Source: Pseudoxanthomonas sp.
Lineage (GTDB): Bacteria; Pseudomonadota; Gammaproteobacteria; Xanthomonadales; Xanthomonadaceae
NCBI RefSeq assembly: GCF_035999195.1
Contig: NZ_DASYGY010000009.1
Span: 186,001-250,000, forward strand
Direction: 5' to 3'
DNA length: 64,000 nucleotides
This document shows, one piece after another, positions 44,701 through 54,226 of the stretch; the stretch's first letter is position 1, and each line of letters starts with the position of its first letter. The position numbers were made by a program, and so were the translations under genes. The notes beneath the pieces are model-generated. The model did not search any database. It saw only the letters and a program-made list of their open reading frames with translations, and was not told the DNA's origin.

Positions 44701-47700
44701 CATTCTTCGATCTGAACAGTCAGATCGGTACCCTCAACAACGATACGCTTTTTGGCAACGGTATCTTCTATGGCCTAGCAGGTGATGATCGGCTCTACGG
44801 CGGCCACAACGGGGACAGCTATCACTTCTCGAGGGGTCACGGGAACGACACCGTCCTAGATAGCGGAGGGCTGGATCAGATCGTGCTTAGCGAAGGAATC
44901 TCTGCTACGGATCTGATCTTTACCAGAAACGTCACCACGGTCTGGATGCATGTAAGAAACTCAGATGGAAGTGACGCTGGGTCCGTCAGGATAGATAACT
45001 TCTTTGACTTCGATGGCACCGTAGATTTCGGCGCAGTTGAGCTGATCCGCTTCGCCGACGGCAGCAGCATGACCCAACAGCAGATCCTTGCGATTCTCAC
45101 AGCCTCATCTGTATCCACAGGCGATGACCTCGTATTCGGTACATCTGCAAGCGACACAATCGACTCGCTTTCCGGGCACGACAGTATCCACGGCCTAGCC
45201 GGGAATGATCACATTTCTGGCGGGGAAGGCAACGACAATCTGATGGGTGATAACGGAAACGATGTCCTTGTGGGAGGTGTCGGGGACGACTCCCTGGTTG
45301 GTGGCCGCGGCAGTGACACCTATGTCTTCGAGGTAGGTCACGGAAACGACACTATCAGCAATGCCGCAGAGGTCGCCGGCGTCAAGGTTGACCGGATTGC
45401 GCTCGGTGCAGGTATCGGTCCGGCGTCGGTAACTGTCAGGCGAGCAGAGGGTGACCTCATCATCCAGACCTCGGCGAGCGATAGCATTCGAGTGGTCGGA
45501 TACTTCAGTGGTCACGGGAACAATGGTGTAGCCATTGACCAGATCGTGTTCGATGACGGGACGATTTGGGGGATTGAGGAGATCAAGGGTCGGGTACTTG
45601 AAGCGAGCTCTGGTTCTGACACCGTGTATGGATATGACACGAACGATAGTCTCGTGGGTCTTGCTGGAGACGATCGTTTGTTCGGGAATGGAGGTGACGA
45701 CATTCTGGACGGTGGCGACGGGCACGACTCCCTTGAGGGTGGATCAGGTAATGATCAGATTCTCGGCGGTCAGGGCATCGACGTTATGCAGGGTGGCGAT
45801 GGAAACGACCAAGTCGACGGAGGGGAAGGAAACGACACACTCTCCGGCGGTAGTGGTGACGACATTCTTCTTGGCGGCCTCGGTAGTGACCATCTCGAAG
45901 GTGGAGCTGGGCGAGATTCACTCAATGGAGGCGATGGAAATGATCAGCTCAATGGCAACGTAGGAGACGATGTACTGGAGGGTGGGCTTGGCGATGACAT
46001 CCTCTACGGCGAAGCCGGCAGCGATCTCCTTTCAGGTGGGCTTGGCAATGATCGACTCGAAGGCGGAGAGGGCGACGACAACTACTACTTCGCAGCCGGG
46101 GGTGGCCACGACGTCATCAATGATAGCAATGGTCTAACGACCATTTTCCTCGCCGGACTACCTCTGAACGAGCTTATCTTCCGGCGCGAGGGGACTTCCC
46201 TGGCTGTTTACTTCCTCAACTCCGTTGATGATCGTATCCACCTTGAGAACTTCTTCGACCCAGCCACTCAGCTGGCTAGGTTCGGACTTCGCTTCGATAT
46301 GGGAGGTGGCCAGACCTGGAGCTTAAGCCCGACGGAGTTGGATGCCGCATCGATGGCCGGCACCGCGCTTGACGATGTCCTTCATGGAAACTCTCTGGAG
46401 AATTCAATCAGTGGCCTCGCTGGAAACGACACAATCTTCGGAAGCGGGGGGATCGACAATCTGCAGGGAGGCGCTGGCAACGACACTCTGTACGGGCAGG
46501 ATGGGTCAGATGTGCTGCTCGGCGGGGACGGAGATGACGTTCTCAATGGCGGTTCGGGCGCTGACCAGCTCTCCGGTGGTGTCGGAGACGACACCTACGT
46601 CATTGACGACGCTGGGGATACTGTCACGGAGCTCGAGAACGACGGAAATGACGTCGTGAGTAGCAACATCAGCTACACCCTCAATCAATACATCGAGAGG
46701 TTGGTCCTCACTGGAAGCGGCCACATAAATGCTACGGGCAATGACACGGACAACGAAGTTGCCGGTAACGGGGGGAACAATCGATTGACTGGCCTAGCGG
46801 GGAATGATGTGCTGGCAGGTGCTGCTGGGGACGACATTCTGGACGGTGGGCTCGGTGACGACCAGCTTGAGGGCGGCGACGGGTACGACACGCTGTACGG
46901 TGGGGCCGGGTTGGATACGCTAGATGGAGGCGAGGGGATCGACCAAGCGGTTGGCGGCCTGGGTGATGATCTGTATCGGGTTAATGATGCTAGTGACATC
47001 ATCGTTGAGCACGATGGAGAGGGTGCAGATACGGTCGAATCGACGGCCTATAGCTACACGCTATCGATGAACGTTGAGCACCTGACCTTGGCCGAGGGCA
47101 CTGGTTCCTACGAGGGTTCTGGCAACTCGTTGGCCAATGTACTGACGGGCAATAGCAACGATAACCGCCTCGACGGTGGAGCCGGTGCCGATAGCTTGAT
47201 TGGCGGCCTGGGCAACGATACCTACGTCATTGATTCGGTGAGCGATGTGATCGTCGAGAACGCCGACGAAGGGATCGACACAGTCGAGTCGAGCATCAGC
47301 TACACGCTCAGCTCGACGCTGGATAATCTGACCCTGCTGGGAAGCGCCGACCTCAATGCCACGGGCAATGACGGCGACAACGTCATCCAAGGTAACGAGG
47401 GTAGCAACCTCATTGAAGGCGGAGATGGTGCGGATACCCTCTCTGGTGGCGCAGGCGACGACTACTACGTCGCTGTATCGGCGGATGATAGTGTCCACGA
47501 GTACGCTGGTGAGGGTATTGATACCGTAGAGCGCGTGTTCGAGACCAACTTGGTTCTGGAAAGCAATGTTGAGAACCTGGTCCTTGGTGCCGGCATCACA
47601 ACCGGCAACGGCAACGGGCTGGATAACACTATTACCGGCAATGCCGAGGACAACACCCTGGGTGGCTGGGATGGTGATGACCTCCTGCATGGACTGGACG

Positions 47701-50018
47701 GTAATGACGCGCTCTTTGGTGGCGATGGGACCGACACGCTCCTGGGCGGCATTGGGAACGACTATCTGGATGGCGGTGCGGGCGTGGATCTCCTCGAGGG
47801 CGGTTCGGGCAACGATGTCTACATCATCGATGACAGTGCCGATGTGGTGGTCGAGGCCGCAGGCGCGGGCATCGATCAGGTACAGACGACCGCTTCGTAT
47901 GCACTGTCAGCCAACATCGAGAACCTGTTCCTGATGGAAGGCGGTGCCATCGATGGCACAGGCAACGCACTGGACAACTACATTGCGGGCAATAGCGATG
48001 CCAATGTGATCGACGGCGGTGCTGGTAGCGACACGCTCGTGGCTGGTGGCAGCGACGATACGCTGATCGGTGGAACCGGCGATGACAAGTATGTCTTTGA
48101 TGAAAGCTCGGGAAGCGACGTCGTCGATAACAGCGATGGCGGCTTCGATGGCGTATTCTTTACCGGTGGAGTGACCAGGGAACGCCTGTCCTTCTCACGC
48201 GATGGTGACGACCTGCTGATCTTCATCGATGCGGCCACCGCCCCATCAGTGCGCGTGCTGAACCACTTCCTGGGGGGCGATGCCGCCATCGACTACGTAC
48301 AGCCCGATGGCGGCTTCTACCTGACCACCACGGAGATCAACCAGATCGTGGCAGGAGGTGGCACCGGTGGCGAGTACGACCAGGTGATCGAGGGTACGGC
48401 TTCGGGCGAGCAGCTGGTGGGTGGCACCGGCAAGGACCTCATCAAGGGCTTGGCGGGCAACGATCAGCTATTCGGCATGGGCGGAAACGACACTCTGCAG
48501 GGCGGCGACGGCGACGACTACCTAGCTGGGGGTAATGGCAGTGGCAGCGGCTCTGGCAATGATCGCCTCGAGGGCGGGGCAGGGGCGGACACCCTGGCGG
48601 GCCAAGATGGGGCCAACGCCCTGATTGGTGGTGCCGGCAACGATAGTTATGTCTACGGCGGAGGCCAAGACACCATCGACAATACTGGTGGTGGATACGA
48701 TGGCGTCTTCTTTAACAACGGCATTCTGGCCGACGATCTGGCTTTCACCCGCGACGGGGATGACCTGCTGATCACCGTCGATGGCAATGCCAGTGCCACG
48801 GTTCGGGTTACCAATCACTTCCTGGGCGGCGACTATGCCATCGACTTCGTCCAGCCGGCTTCGGGCAGCTCGCTCAACACCGCCGCAATCAATGCCTTGG
48901 CTGAAGATCACGGTGGCAACCCGGGCGGGGGCGGCAATGAAGGCAACGACAATGACTACTCCAATGTGGTCACCGGCACAGGGTCAGGCGAGCAGTTGCT
49001 TGGGACCTCAGGTCGCGATCTGATTCGTGGGCTGGGCGGCAATGACACCCTCTTTGGCTTCGGCGGTGACGACAAGTTCGAAGGCGGTGATGGGGATGAT
49101 TACATCTCCGGAGGTAATGGTTCGTTCAATGGCTCGGGTAATGACATCCTGATCGGCGGCAATGGCAATGACACGCTGGTTGGTGAGGATGGCGCTGACA
49201 TGCTGATTGGCGGAGCCGGCGATGATGATTACTACTACTCCGCTGGCTCGGGGAGCGACACGATCGACAACGTAGGCGGCGGCACTGATTGGGTGTTCTT
49301 CAACGGTATCGCGCGCGAACGACTTTCCTTCCACCAAGACGGTGATGATTTGCTGATCCGGGTCGATGCCAGCGCAGCGTCACAGGTTCGGGTGCTGGGG
49401 CACTTCCTTGGCGGTGGCCAAGCCATCAGTTACGTGCAGCCGGGTAGCGGGTATGCCATCCCAGCATCCCAAATCCCAGGACTGCTCACGTCGCTGCCGC
49501 AGGGCTTTGCTGCAGTTTCCTCAGGCAATTCATCTGCCCTCATCGCACAAGAGTCAAATACCTCCAGTGCCGACCTTACATCGGGCCATGGCCGTGCGAC
49601 GCAAAGCTTGCCTGCCCGTACGGACAGCCAGGTTGGTATCCAACGGGTTGCCGTGATTCAGGAAATACCGCTTGGCGCAGCTGAGACAGGTCGCAAGCCG
49701 GCAATCACCGGCGGTTCCGGGCAGCCGACGCTGGTTGATCCGCCGGCAACGACGGGAGGCGGTCTGGTGCCGCTGCTGGAGCGTTGGGAGCACGGGGAAA
49801 TGCCGTGGGATGGGCACTTCTCGAATGACGCTGGCTGGGGCGAGCAATGGCCGCATGACGTTCCTGCCGTACATGGCGACCCGAGCCCCGATATCCGACA
49901 ACTCGAAGGGCTCATTTCGGCCATGGCCGGCTTTGGTTCCGGCGGAGGAGCAGACATGTTGTCCATGTCACGGTCCGAGCATCGCGACACGACTATGTTC
50001 GCCGTTCAGATGATCTAA
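41727..50018 (+). CDS. Giant RTX protein with N-terminal lipase-like domain, type I secreted
   Basis: 2,763 residues. Residues 1 to about 390 resemble a class 3 lipase: the nucleophile elbow GHSLGGG places Ser at 107. A first block of GGxGxD calcium-binding nonapeptides lies at about 395-500; an EF-hand-rich segment follows at about 600-700 (VIDLDGDGVETL, HDRNGDGRINNGGELFG, YDDNGDGIINS); then a helical stretch to about 1000; then RTX repeats with interleaved 80-residue units to about 2590, and a 170-residue end. Secretion would be through the ABC/HlyD pair upstream and folding by calcium outside the cell. AGGAG precedes ATG 41727 (GTG 41724 is possible). Phospholipase/toxin and adhesin roles are both possible. 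Confidence 0.85.
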   Translation: MATNLELAQLATHVYARPNSNKTPLTGGWSQFARQDDDEWGFSASSYVRGGEIVISFAGTNQSPIDWTTNVPAGVGITAPQVLTAISYVLNVMSQNPGATFTFTGHSLGGGLASVMAVMFDVAATVFDPAPFELTARSEEFLALIDGWPHPSGYRNAALDAYTSSGGALFPQRESQVVGYSVAGEVLELLRAALPTVQGSHHTYVVGKPPLTEANPISTMVGLHSMDLLSAVMRSSQFNTGVVEQTRSFQVFSDEGLYGSDSRLDRPDFMARIHNRHLANAAGGEGALDVLGQDLQDIGDVGAAFEETLNRGILAALAEYHYFQTGGSYEGFIERVHAGTQFDLANISSTSDRKGQDRLRNSVTEWLAEEGEVSTDVFRFSSFVVQSGQGGLQFEAQQDTDDLILGGTGNDTASAGGGDDFIFGWDGSDTLRGGAGSDEIHGGDGNDILYSGSSTEDSDTSENRLYGGDNDDTLYGSGGRDYLDGGEGVDLLQGGDGVDTYKVDDYDTIYDSDGKGSVFYGNKQLTGGTRPEDGPDNVYYGNGDIYVLNGTTLIINGMLTIQNFDKENNSLQIVLKDPEDEEETDDERPSTDEASTRTSPIVIDLDGDGVETLELGAVNFDHDGDGLREQSGWVSPDDGVLAHDRNGDGRINNGGELFGSHSVLESGELASNGFQALAEYDDNGDGIINSQDGSYGQLRVWRDLNRNGVSDVGELQSLSEAGVVSIATSYNVSTQVDAHGHEHRQIGAVVLSDGTASTASDVWFRVDAGERTNSGEIELSADLLMLPNARGFGRVQDLRQAMALDPQLKELLLQYLSETDPNAKNQLLDSLIYRWAGAADVDPYSRDPSRVYGHVMDARQLVTLENLVGHGYMGIWCWGEYDPNPHGQAAPLLISEYLEFKRFTAAQLLAQTEFSEELDIIQSAFGSDANGVSVDWDALQGKLTALLASGQETRIRALVTVLTDLGVYSSGYRAQRDAAFQAIAATNPQLAPFFDLNSQIGTLNNDTLFGNGIFYGLAGDDRLYGGHNGDSYHFSRGHGNDTVLDSGGLDQIVLSEGISATDLIFTRNVTTVWMHVRNSDGSDAGSVRIDNFFDFDGTVDFGAVELIRFADGSSMTQQQILAILTASSVSTGDDLVFGTSASDTIDSLSGHDSIHGLAGNDHISGGEGNDNLMGDNGNDVLVGGVGDDSLVGGRGSDTYVFEVGHGNDTISNAAEVAGVKVDRIALGAGIGPASVTVRRAEGDLIIQTSASDSIRVVGYFSGHGNNGVAIDQIVFDDGTIWGIEEIKGRVLEASSGSDTVYGYDTNDSLVGLAGDDRLFGNGGDDILDGGDGHDSLEGGSGNDQILGGQGIDVMQGGDGNDQVDGGEGNDTLSGGSGDDILLGGLGSDHLEGGAGRDSLNGGDGNDQLNGNVGDDVLEGGLGDDILYGEAGSDLLSGGLGNDRLEGGEGDDNYYFAAGGGHDVINDSNGLTTIFLAGLPLNELIFRREGTSLAVYFLNSVDDRIHLENFFDPATQLARFGLRFDMGGGQTWSLSPTELDAASMAGTALDDVLHGNSLENSISGLAGNDTIFGSGGIDNLQGGAGNDTLYGQDGSDVLLGGDGDDVLNGGSGADQLSGGVGDDTYVIDDAGDTVTELENDGNDVVSSNISYTLNQYIERLVLTGSGHINATGNDTDNEVAGNGGNNRLTGLAGNDVLAGAAGDDILDGGLGDDQLEGGDGYDTLYGGAGLDTLDGGEGIDQAVGGLGDDLYRVNDASDIIVEHDGEGADTVESTAYSYTLSMNVEHLTLAEGTGSYEGSGNSLANVLTGNSNDNRLDGGAGADSLIGGLGNDTYVIDSVSDVIVENADEGIDTVESSISYTLSSTLDNLTLLGSADLNATGNDGDNVIQGNEGSNLIEGGDGADTLSGGAGDDYYVAVSADDSVHEYAGEGIDTVERVFETNLVLESNVENLVLGAGITTGNGNGLDNTITGNAEDNTLGGWDGDDLLHGLDGNDALFGGDGTDTLLGGIGNDYLDGGAGVDLLEGGSGNDVYIIDDSADVVVEAAGAGIDQVQTTASYALSANIENLFLMEGGAIDGTGNALDNYIAGNSDANVIDGGAGSDTLVAGGSDDTLIGGTGDDKYVFDESSGSDVVDNSDGGFDGVFFTGGVTRERLSFSRDGDDLLIFIDAATAPSVRVLNHFLGGDAAIDYVQPDGGFYLTTTEINQIVAGGGTGGEYDQVIEGTASGEQLVGGTGKDLIKGLAGNDQLFGMGGNDTLQGGDGDDYLAGGNGSGSGSGNDRLEGGAGADTLAGQDGANALIGGAGNDSYVYGGGQDTIDNTGGGYDGVFFNNGILADDLAFTRDGDDLLITVDGNASATVRVTNHFLGGDYAIDFVQPASGSSLNTAAINALAEDHGGNPGGGGNEGNDNDYSNVVTGTGSGEQLLGTSGRDLIRGLGGNDTLFGFGGDDKFEGGDGDDYISGGNGSFNGSGNDILIGGNGNDTLVGEDGADMLIGGAGDDDYYYSAGSGSDTIDNVGGGTDWVFFNGIARERLSFHQDGDDLLIRVDASAASQVRVLGHFLGGGQAISYVQPGSGYAIPASQIPGLLTSLPQGFAAVSSGNSSALIAQESNTSSADLTSGHGRATQSLPARTDSQVGIQRVAVIQEIPLGAAETGRKPAITGGSGQPTLVDPPATTGGGLVPLLERWEHGEMPWDGHFSNDAGWGEQWPHDVPAVHGDPSPDIRQLEGLISAMAGFGSGGGADMLSMSRSEHRDTTMFAVQMI
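48100..49470 (+). repeat. Three tandem beta/RTX units at the C-terminal end of the giant protein
   Basis: A unit of roughly 0.5-0.6 kb recurs three times. Each has a DNxxGG start, a RDGDDLLI-type strand, NHFLGG and an (I)DYVQP-type end, and the units are separated by a short RTX cluster and, twice, a Gly-rich linker (GGGTGG; NPGGGGNEGN). Recent internal duplication or recombination is likely. Confidence 0.6.
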
Positions 50019-50046
50019 GTCCTTTATCCCACGCGATCTCGTGTGA

Positions 50047-50077
50047 AGAGGGCCGCGCGCTGCGCGGCCCTCTTTTT
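50047..50077 (+). terminator. Rho-independent terminator after the RTX gene
   Basis: A perfect 12-bp stem, AGAGGGCCGCGC with GCGCGGCCCTCT, and a 3-base loop are followed by a run of five T. It lies 29 bases after the RTX stop codon. The remaining gap to 50277 has no supported gene. Confidence 0.9.
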
Positions 50078-50277
50078 CTGTCTGCGTTAGCGTTATTTTT
50101 AGGGAAGCACGACGCGGCCGTTGAAACTGGGGACATCAGAGTGCCGCCAATGGTGAGGGTTGACGCGGGCGGCGCCCGATCGGATAGGGCGAAGACCTTC
50201 TGAGGCGCCAGGTTCCGGCTCGATCATTGGGCTCATTCCTTTCAGAATTGCAGAGCAAGTCCTCACCAGATCACTGA

Positions 50278-51631
50278 TCAATCCTGCTGTTCGATCTCGG
50301 GACCAGATGATCCCACTGCTGCTGGCGGCAGTTCGTCAGCCAAGGCGCGATCCAACTTGGCGCGAATGAGAACCGGCGGTTCCGCCTCCCTCCAGCCACC
50401 CGGCGGGGCCGAGAACGGCTCGGTCAGACAACGGGCATGTTCGGCCGCAAACCAGGTCAAGGACTGTTGCTCGAACACGATGCGAGCAAGCAGACGCTCA
50501 GACAGCCAGAAGATGCCTTCACTGGGAGGCTTGCCCACTCGCGTCAGTTCCAAAGCGTGTTCCCCATCCAGAAGTGGCTTCGCTGTCACCCCATGGGTCG
50601 CGAAGCAAGCACAAAGCGTCCAGGTTGATCTGGACCAGCAGCAACAAACTTCCAGATAAGAAGGTCAATGCGTTGGCGGGCGACAGCGACAGCAGGAATG
50701 GATAGAACAGGCACCAGTGCTCGTCGGTACCGTCAACAAGCCATGAGAGCGTGCTTAATGGCGGTTCGTTAACAAGTGCCTGCAGCTCGTGTCGGGTGAT
50801 GTCAGCATGCAGGAGGGTGTAGGTCAGCCCAGGTTCTGGGCTGACAGGCGCACGGGCGTCCTTGCCGAAGGCAGTGATGCATGCATCAAGTTGCGCGCTG
50901 TACGTCACTTCCTGCGTCGCTAGTGCTCGCCGGGTAACGTTAGGCATCCCGGCATACTCGACTGCTCCATCGTTGGCTAGGAAGTCCATCAGTTTCTTCT
51001 GCTGGATGGCCTGACGTTTACCCCGACTATTGAAACGAGCGCTGCTCTTGCACTCCATCACGAACGGCTCCTGCCCTGCCAACAAGCACAGATCGCCGAA
51101 TCGCAAGACATTCGTCAAGTCGCATAGGACGGCGGGCACGCCGTGCTCCAGTGCCTTCTTAAGCAAAGCCCATTCATTGGCGAATCCAGTCTTCCCGGAC
51201 AGACTACCCGCTGACGGCTTCAGGTGATTGGTTTCGGCATCCAGGCAAAGATGTTTGAGTGAGTACTTGTTCTGATAGATATGAGCGATGGCATCTCCAA
51301 AGTTGCGCCACATCCGCAGTCGCCTCTGCGCTTGGCCTATCGCGCCTTCGACCTGATTCAGGTCGCCACGCAGCGCATTGGCGTGCTCTTTGGCCGGGCG
51401 CCCCGTCTTCAACGCCCTGACCAAATCAGCTCGACACGCTTTCAGCCGACTCAGACGAGCCTCATTACGCCGAATGCGGGCGACCAGGTGAACCTGCATC
51501 GGCAGCAAAAGATCCAACCGGCCGGGATCATGCTGCAGGGTATGCGTCCACAAAACCAGTTTGATCAGCGAGGTTTGCTCCACCACGCCTATAACCCACC
51601 TGTCACGAGCAAGTACCTGAGAAGAATCCAT
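50278..51631 (-). pseudogene. PD-(D/E)XK nuclease-like protein with an apparent frameshift
   Basis: The first frame (51631 to 50519, 370 residues) contains RFGDLCLLAGQEPFVMECKSS, a Gly-Asp...Glu-x-Lys pattern typical of PD-(D/E)XK nucleases, after a coiled helical region. Near 50,575-50,620 the sensible protein switches frame: INLDALC in the first frame is followed by THGVTAKPLLDGEHALELT and a further 80 residues in the next frame, to 50278. One indel near the bases coding INLDALC would give a protein of about 450 residues. It could be a real inactivation or a sequence error. It is last in line with the helicase, ATPase and TerB genes but 266 bases away. Confidence 0.6.
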
Positions 51632-51897
51632 GGCTCACCTGGGGCTTCCGCAGCGGTGGAATCGCCCACCGCGGCAGGGCGCGATGGTGCGTAGGTAGCA
51701 CGCGTCACACTGCCGCGGCTGCAACGGATCTAGCGTAAAAGGGTGCCCGATTGCTCACTGATCTAGGAACGCACTGATATCTACTGACATTCAGAGAATG
51801 CCTAGACACCCGAGAATCCCAAGCTTGTACGACTCCAAGACGGCTTGTGTTATCAAGGGAACCTTCGGACCCCAGACGTGCATCCGGAGTACGGCGA
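51632..51897. other. Intergenic region between helicase and nuclease genes
   Basis: No gene, strong hairpin or clear promoter was seen. Its length suggests that the nuclease-like gene may have its own promoter. Confidence 0.4.
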
Positions 51898-54225
51898 TCA
51901 TTTAGTCAGTGCCTCGTGCCACTGCTTCATCACAGCGATCGCACCGTCTAGGTCCAGTTCGGCCGCCGCATAGCCACGAACCAGTAGCTCAGGCTGCAGA
52001 AATTGGTCGAACTTGTTCCGCTCCAAACCTTCCTTGCGCGCCGCCAAGATCGTCGCATCTGCGGGTATCCGCTGCAGGGCCAACTCGATCAGCTGAGGCA
52101 CAGCTTCTTCGGCAAGCCCAATCAACTCTACGAACGGCCCAGCGTTGACGGCCTCCACCTCCAGCCACTGCAACCACAATGCGATGGCCAGGCCAACCCG
52201 GTGTCCAGCCCAATGGGCAAGATAGACGGCATCCCCAGAGGCTGTCAGAGGACTCTGGCCAAATCCGAACAAGTTGTAGGCTTCGCGAGCGTCCATCAAT
52301 CCCTGCTGAGCCAGCGGGTCCAGATAGACCGGTATGGAGGACTCCTCAAGGAGCTGTCGCATGCGCTGATGCACGATGCGGTGTACGCCCAGCGGACCGC
52401 CACCAAAGCTGGGAGGTTTACCCCCCTTGGAGGGCGCCAGCAGGACAACGCGAGCCTCGGTATCAACCTCCAGGATGCGCCAGCGCCGACCGGCAAACAG
52501 CATCAAACGCCCCGGCACGAGCGGCTCAATGACCGGCACCGTGCCCAATCGCTTGCCATTGCACAGCAGCTGGTACTCCTCGGGGGTGAAGAAAGTGGCG
52601 TAGAAGCTGAAGTGCTCCATGATCCGCTCACCGACCGCGCCCGGCAGCAGGCTGCCATCATTGACCTGCTCAATGAGCTGCGCGCTCCCCAACGATCTCA
52701 ACACCTCGGCGAACATGGCTTGATCGATGTTGGAGAATGCGCCGCGCTGACACAGTTCCCGGTACAGCTCGGCCGCCGTACAGCCGCCGCCGCTTTGCGC
52801 GATGTATGACAGGATCTGTTGGACCAGGGTCGATAGATGGAGGTCCTCCTGCATAGGAGGCTCGAAGCGCCCAGCCAGCATCAGCTCGATCGCCGCGATA
52901 GCTTGCAGCAGGCTCAAGCGCAGCCAGTCCACGGAATGACTGCGTGAGGTCAGGGCTGGCAGGACGACATACTGGCGCAGGATCTGCGGCTGACCCGGGC
53001 GGCGTCCGGAGCGTCCAATGCGCTGTTTCAGAGCCGCCACCGAAGGTGCCGGGCCGATCTGGGCCACCGATACGACATCGCCCAGGTCCACGCCCATCTC
53101 CAGCGTGGACGTGCACACGGCCGTGGTGGGCAGCTTACCTTCCCGCAACCGTTCCTCCACACTCAAACGCAGTTCGCGTGATAACGCGCCGTGATGCGGG
53201 AAGAACTCATTGGGTAGCGCACGACCTTCAGCGCGCTCACGCAGCTGGTCGGCCACGATCTCCACCTGCGCACGCGCATTGGCGAACACCAAATGGCTCT
53301 CGCCCCGCAGGCGTTCGAAAAGGTGGTCCGCAATCTCGTCCAGCGCGGTCGTGTAGCGATCGGCTGGTGCTTGCTCGTTATCCTCCAGTTCCTCAAAGGT
53401 CTCAGGCGAGGCCGGCAGCTGCACCGGCTCATCCATCGGCTGGCGTGCGATCTGGGCCAGCAGCTTCTCTACCGCATCCCCAGCGGCCTCCATGGTGGGC
53501 ATTGGGCCTCCGTCATACTCTCGTCGCTGCTGGATGGCGCGCACCTGCAAGCGCAGCTCACCGCCGTCGGAGGCCGTAGTCAGCACCTGGCATGGAAATC
53601 CTCCCCGCGAACGCAAGAAGTTGCCGGCGCGTGCCGGCTCTCCCAAGGTGGCCGACAAGGCAATACGGGGCAGGGGATGGGGCACTAGGCGTTCCACGCG
53701 CTGGAGCAGCGAGCGCAGTTGGGCCCCGCGTTCGCTGCCGAAGAACGCGTGCAACTCGTCGACAACCAGATAGCGAAGCTCGCCCAGCAAGCCGCCGAAT
53801 TGCGCGCCACGACGCATCAGCAGAGCCTCCAAGCTTTCCGGCGTGGTGATCAGGATATTGGCCGGTCGCTTCCAGAAGCTCGCGCGTCCAGCTGACACAT
53901 CGCCGTGCCAAGGCTGCACACGCAGATCCACCGCCTCGGCCATCGAGGTGAGGCGACGGGTCTGATCGTTGATCAGGGCGCGCAGCGGCGACACGCACAG
54001 ACAGCGCAGTCCTGGGCCTTCGAACTGCGCCAGATCACTCATGATCGGCAGAAAAGCGGCTTCGGTCTTGCCCCCGGCGGTTGGCGCCGAGATCACCACA
54101 TCACTCTGTCTCCCCAGCACGAGCGGAATGGCCTGCGCCTGGATCTGGCGCAGGGCCGGCCATCCTTGTTGCCATACCCAGCGTTGGATCCCTGGATGCA
54201 GCTGCTCGAACGGGTCGATGGCCAT
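51898..54225 (-). CDS. DEAD/DEAH-box helicase of the Lhr/BrxHI type
   Basis: 775 residues from ATG 54225, one base after the upstream stop (ATG 54252 is also possible). The helicase motifs are in order: Q-motif region, Walker A SAPTAGGKT, VSPLRALINDQ, TTPESLE, VVDELHAFFG, SATLG, then TSTLEMGVDLGDV and QRIGRSGRRPGQ. The order and the long C-terminal region resemble Lhr-like helicases, including BrxHI in BREX-related systems. It probably unwinds nucleic acid or moves along DNA under control of the BrxD-like ATPase encoded directly before it. Confidence 0.82.
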   Translation of the reverse strand: MAIDPFEQLHPGIQRWVWQQGWPALRQIQAQAIPLVLGRQSDVVISAPTAGGKTEAAFLPIMSDLAQFEGPGLRCLCVSPLRALINDQTRRLTSMAEAVDLRVQPWHGDVSAGRASFWKRPANILITTPESLEALLMRRGAQFGGLLGELRYLVVDELHAFFGSERGAQLRSLLQRVERLVPHPLPRIALSATLGEPARAGNFLRSRGGFPCQVLTTASDGGELRLQVRAIQQRREYDGGPMPTMEAAGDAVEKLLAQIARQPMDEPVQLPASPETFEELEDNEQAPADRYTTALDEIADHLFERLRGESHLVFANARAQVEIVADQLRERAEGRALPNEFFPHHGALSRELRLSVEERLREGKLPTTAVCTSTLEMGVDLGDVVSVAQIGPAPSVAALKQRIGRSGRRPGQPQILRQYVVLPALTSRSHSVDWLRLSLLQAIAAIELMLAGRFEPPMQEDLHLSTLVQQILSYIAQSGGGCTAAELYRELCQRGAFSNIDQAMFAEVLRSLGSAQLIEQVNDGSLLPGAVGERIMEHFSFYATFFTPEEYQLLCNGKRLGTVPVIEPLVPGRLMLFAGRRWRILEVDTEARVVLLAPSKGGKPPSFGGGPLGVHRIVHQRMRQLLEESSIPVYLDPLAQQGLMDAREAYNLFGFGQSPLTASGDAVYLAHWAGHRVGLAIALWLQWLEVEAVNAGPFVELIGLAEEAVPQLIELALQRIPADATILAARKEGLERNKFDQFLQPELLVRGYAAAELDLDGAIAVMKQWHEALTK

Positions 54226-54226
54226 C

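Noticed and set aside
42900..49300. Many minus-strand and shifted open frames rich in Ser/Pro
   Set aside because: They are shadows of the repetitive RTX coding sequence, with no start signals or family features.
42900..49500. Dense short repeats that look at first like a CRISPR or satellite array
   Set aside because: They are in frame, vary at third codon positions and encode GGxGxD calcium-binding nonapeptides of one long protein.
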